A program made the translations under genes and the position numbers. The notes under the pieces were generated by a model. It searched no databases. It was not told where the DNA came from and saw only the letters and a program-made list of their open reading frames with translations. From Neodiprion pinetum (Eukaryota; Arthropoda; Insecta; Hymenoptera; Diprionidae): a DNA stretch of 64,000 bases. Positions 60,112-64,000 of this stretch are shown here, piece after piece. Location of the stretch: contig NC_060232.1 in NCBI RefSeq assembly GCF_021155775.2, positions 38,730,089 to 38,794,088 of the forward strand, read 5' to 3'. Each line of letters begins with the position of its first letter. Within the stretch, counting starts at the first letter, position 1.

Positions 60112-63100
60112 CTGCTGTTCGATTGGCCGGAACGCATTGGGCAAACCGTGCAACGTATCGTCACGTCGACTGGGTTTAATTTCGATTCCAATTATGCGGA
60201 TATTAGTGTATTCTGAAAAAAGTAGACGGAGAGACTCGCACTTGCAGAGGATTCTCTGTTCATATGATTTAAGAGGAATAGTTTATCTGCGCGATAATTT
60301 AATTGAGATATGAAAAAATCCGCCGGGGTTATACGCTGATCCATTCCGTTAAACTCACGGGAACGCGCATTTGGCTTCATTAAATTGGCAAAAAGGAAAT
60401 ATGGATAAAATAGGTGAAACAACAATTTGAGTTAGTCCGGAATGCGTCGTTAAAGACTGTCGTCAAATCGCAGAGGTGAATTCCACGTGTAGCTTAAATT
60501 TCCAACACCGGATATTATCCAAGGATAAAGGTTGAAATTTTCAGAATTCCTTACCAATATCGACTACAACAGTAGAATGCTTGTCAGTGCCCGAAATGAA
60601 GAAAAAAATAGACTACGGATTGGGGAAAGCATGTCTCGGAGCAAAGATCCATAGGATCATGATTTCGATCAATGGGCGATCTCGGGATTCGGTGAAAGCG
60701 CAAAGCACAGTCTCTCCAAGTATTTTTAACGCCTAGAAAAGCGGATTTGTTCGAACATTTCGCCTGTAGAATCTCGAGTCTTCGATACAGATTTTATCAG
60801 GGCACGTCGGTCTTTTATCTCGGTATTTCGGTTCCATGCCTCCCGATGATGAGATCAAAGGGCCCTTCTCATATTCCGGGCGGATGCGTCTTTTAATTTC
60901 GTCCGCATTGTTTTCGTCGTTAACTGTTCAATTTCCTCTCCTCGAATCGACTCCCCGCACTTTGATCATACGATCTGGCGTTATTCTCGATATTGTTCAT
61001 TGTCCAAAGGAGAAACAAATATGGAAACAGAGAAAGAAAATTTCCAGAAGTTACGAGAGAGCGAGTTTCACCCCTTGTAAAATACTCTCCAGACGTCGCT
61101 TTTTACGTCCTTATCAGGTGAATAGATACAGAGGCACGAGATGATCTCCAACTTACTTTCCTGCGTCAAAGGACCTGCTCCCTGTTCTCCAGCCCGGAGT
61201 TTCAAGTTTCCAGACTTTCGCGGTGAACCAATCTTCGATGATTAACCGGTTTAAGACGTCGAATGCATCACCGCACGTGAATCGAGTCTTGACACTCACT
61301 TACACACGTTAAATTGTTACTTTTTTGTTAATCAATGATAAAATGACGCCCTTGATGTGAAAATCAAATTTAGCTCTAACGCTAGACGGCAGCTCAAACT
61401 CTTTGATGATCTCGGATTTACTTCGAATTATAAAATGTATTATGCGAGTATGTCAGGGCAGCCTTTAAGCCTGCCTTGGACAGATTCAACGAACAAAACG
61501 AACCACCCTTCGAAAATCGGTTACGGATCCGTATTCTTGATTTTGTTATGGATATAAAATACAGTCGCTCTCTTCTTTCAGCGAGTTTTACAGCAGTTGG
61601 CCCCTTTGTCCAACGCAGGATCATTTCGATATCTTGGGAACATCTCTCGTCGGAGATATTTTTTTATCGAAGGGACCGAGGCTCTGAGTTAGCAGAAGGT
61701 TGTTGTACCCGGCTGACAGTGACGCTAATTGCGGCTTCATCCGATCGACCTATCTCAAGTATATAGCATATAACAAGGGGGAATTCTTTCGCGAAACAAA
61801 AAGATCGGAGTAACGTGCCAGCGGAATATAAAATTTTTACGGAACTCACAGGACGAATATTATAGCCCAGAATTTTGTCCGTCTCTTTCTCAGTGGGGTT
61901 CAAAGCCGTCGACGAAGATGAGACTTGATTTTCTCCGGTCTAATTTTCTCGCTAGATGAATTCCAGAGAGTAATTTTTACGCCAGGGTTCATATTTATCG
62001 CTTCAAGCGGATCCTGGCCAATTAGCGAATCCCAGATTTCCACGAATATCACGACCTTTCTACATCGCAATGGAAGCCAATCTATCCGTAATGTAATCCG
62101 ACGGGAATCATCGCAAACTAAATCGTTACACAGATTAAACCTATTATAACAGCTATAGGTGTACCTGATCAAAGCCTTGATCAATTAGTCTAACTCTGAT
62201 TCAGACTAACTTCGATGTACGTTTGAAGTTGTTGAAAAGGCATGGAATTACTCGTAGGAATGTTTCCAGCCTCTGTTTGTTTTCAATCCTGGCCAAAATT
62301 ACAATCATCACGAAGCATCGCGCGAGGAATTTTTCACCGAGCTTCAACTAACGCAGACTTTACGCCGTGCATGAATATTTACTAACAGAGTGATCCGTGC
62401 AGATCAAATGTTTTGCAGTGAGGAACGGTAACAAAGAGTACCTTTTCTCCGCCATCAGGACAAGCCTCTCTCATTTCCTTTCCAAATTTTCCGCTCTTCC
62501 ACTATTATGATCCTCTACTTCTGTCAGAGAAAGGTCGGGTGCCAATAGACGTCGTCTCGTCTTAAAGGAAGAAGTTTGTTTTACCCGCTACAATGGCGTC
62601 GTTTGCTATACTTGGAGGACAACACAAGTGGATACTGAAGACCGAGCATCCACTGTCTGCTATGTAAACGATGTATTGTATCCATAGACATTCCGGTCCT
62701 CTTCTTCTGCTTCTTCTTTTCACCCAGCGTAAAAAGACTGGCTTGTCACGCAAGTTGACGGAGGATCTATCTTGGTCCAGGAATCCATGGAAACGAAAGT
62801 CCAGCGACGAGACGATTAGACTCTCGCCATTGTGCGAAAAAGATGCGGTTGATGGTAGAGAGAACAAAACTTTCGATTTGACGACCGTTCGGATTATCAG
62901 CTAATTGCTTCTACTCGATCGGGATCATTTCGATTACTCTGCATTGTGTCAAGTGTTTCTGCAACATGGGTTCGCTACTGATCCTGATCAACGCAGCATG
63001 GAGTCAACCAGTAACGAGCTCATGTCAGCCTCTGTTGACGTTCGACAAGGAACACCAGTGAGGTATCCTCCTTCGAATTCGTTGCAACTCGTGAATGTTG

Positions 63101-63157
63101 TAGACCATTAAAAACTAAAATACATGAATTTTCTTTTTAACGCCGCATCGTGGTGCT

Positions 63158-63379
63158 GGAAAAGCGGTTTAAACGAGTGAAAACGATCCCCAAACACGGG
63201 AATGGCGTGATTTCTTCATGCGCTTCATATATTCGAATGAAACCAGCGCTGAAACGTTTCTACCGAATGATAACATATTTCAGAGTTGGTTTCATTCGAG
63301 TACATCAAGCGCATGAAGAAATCATCCCATTGGGTGCCCATCTTTGCGAGTCGTTTTCACCCTTTGAAACCGTTTTTCC
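63158..63379. repeat. Imperfect inverted repeat with ~90-bp arms
   Basis: The arms at 63158-63245 and 63287-63379 are reverse complements. GATTTCTTCATGCGCTT on the left pairs with AAGCGCATGAAGAAATC on the right, and GGAAAAGCGGTTTAAAC with GTTTGAAACCGTTTTTCC-type sequence. Pairing continues inward through CTGAAA/TTTCAG, leaving a terminal loop of about 24 nt. A transcript would fold into a long hairpin. Confidence 0.8.
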
Positions 63380-64000
63380 GCCGAAAAGGCAGAAAGAAAT
63401 ACGTGTCTTTCGGTATTCGATGTTCCACAACATACGTAGGTAGCAACGAAATCAGAGGGGGACACTAAACTGACGTTCCTTCTGAGTCGACTTCATGCAG
63501 AATCGTAACTTTTGTCAGATTAAAATCAGTACAGCGTTGGCAATAAGTTTATACCTTGGAATTGAGGCAGCTCATGAAGCGACGGTCGTTGATTCGAGTC
63601 AGCTGATAGTAAAAATTTAGTTCCATGCATACCGACAAGGTTATACTTCCAGACTTCTTCGGCGGAGACAAAACGCTTCTAACGGTACTTTGCCTTCTTG
63701 TTCCATCTCCGAGAGTCGTCATTACGAAGAAATTGAATTACCGAGAGTGCATCCAGACCCCAGGAAGCTGCGTGTCTCCTCTTCCTTACTTCCGGCGATA
63801 GCATATTGCTTCGAGATTATTTCTGAGCGACTCAGTGCGAGTACTTCAGACCCACGAATCACGTTCCCACGATCCTTTCTGGCATTCAACTTTGCCCTAT
63901 GGTGTCAGCTGTGGGATACAATCTGGTACAAGTGTCTGGAGGATCCAAGTGATCCCGGAGAATGAAATTTCGTGGTGAAAACCCATGATACACCCTGTGT

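Larger units (their letters stand above)
57001..64000. other. Upstream region of the receptor gene; no gene recognised
   Basis: About 7 kb with a somewhat higher GC content than the left half. Its many short open frames have no domain, signal peptide or matching splice chain. It may contain non-coding 5' exons of the myosuppressin receptor gene. Recognisable features are only the GA-rich tract (60071-60111) and the hairpin repeat (63158-63379). Confidence 0.55.

Noticed and set aside
59844..60179. 111-codon plus-strand frame spanning the GA-rich repeat
   Set aside because: Half of it is the simple repeat (REEREGE-type residues) and no domain or splice context supports it.

Overview
The window is a piece of an arthropod nuclear genome. 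It holds intron-rich protein genes with consensus GT/AG splice sites, a myosuppressin-type neuropeptide receptor, a large LTR retrotransposon and a tandem satellite. An insect is very likely. A hymenopteran such as a sawfly is only a guess, because no gene here fixes the order.

Layout. (1) 1-9326, minus strand: most of a Ty3/gypsy-type LTR retrotransposon. It has an intact gag, an intact pol of 1792 codons, a primer binding site matching tRNA-Leu and one complete 1.85-kb LTR. The other LTR lies beyond the left edge. Pol is unusual: between RNase H and integrase it carries a TARG1/OARD1-like macro domain with the catalytic Lys and Asp in place, followed by a second, decayed macro-like domain. 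Gag and Pol are joined by a textbook -1 frameshift signal (heptamer, 10-nt spacer, hairpin). (2) 9327-16620: 22 monomers of a ~335-bp satellite in two classes with a regular higher-order order, ending in a decayed edge copy. The retrotransposon sits directly inside the satellite. (3) 16981-35573: four minus-strand genes, namely AIMP3/EEF1E1 (4 exons), IMP dehydrogenase (uninterrupted), an unrecognised 10-exon gene for a 1076-residue protein, and SLC35F5 (8 coding exons plus a likely upstream exon with its own open frame). (4) 35574-44827, plus strand: BBS4, 10 exons, with an RFX X-box about 120 bp upstream of its ATG. Its intron 7 contains, on the opposite strand, a two-exon gene for a small secreted basic peptide. 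(5) 44828-51548: intergenic. (6) 51549-57000, minus strand: a four-exon myosuppressin receptor-like GPCR. (7) 57001-64000: no gene recognised.

Three large imperfect inverted repeats (43451-44143, 45981-46668, 63158-63379) look like foldback or MITE-type elements. Exon structures were built by hand from splice signals. Every multi-exon model closes in frame across all its junctions, and this is the main support for the coordinates. The genes do not form one pathway. The most unusual biology is the retrotransposon that appears to carry its own ADP-ribosyl hydrolase domain.
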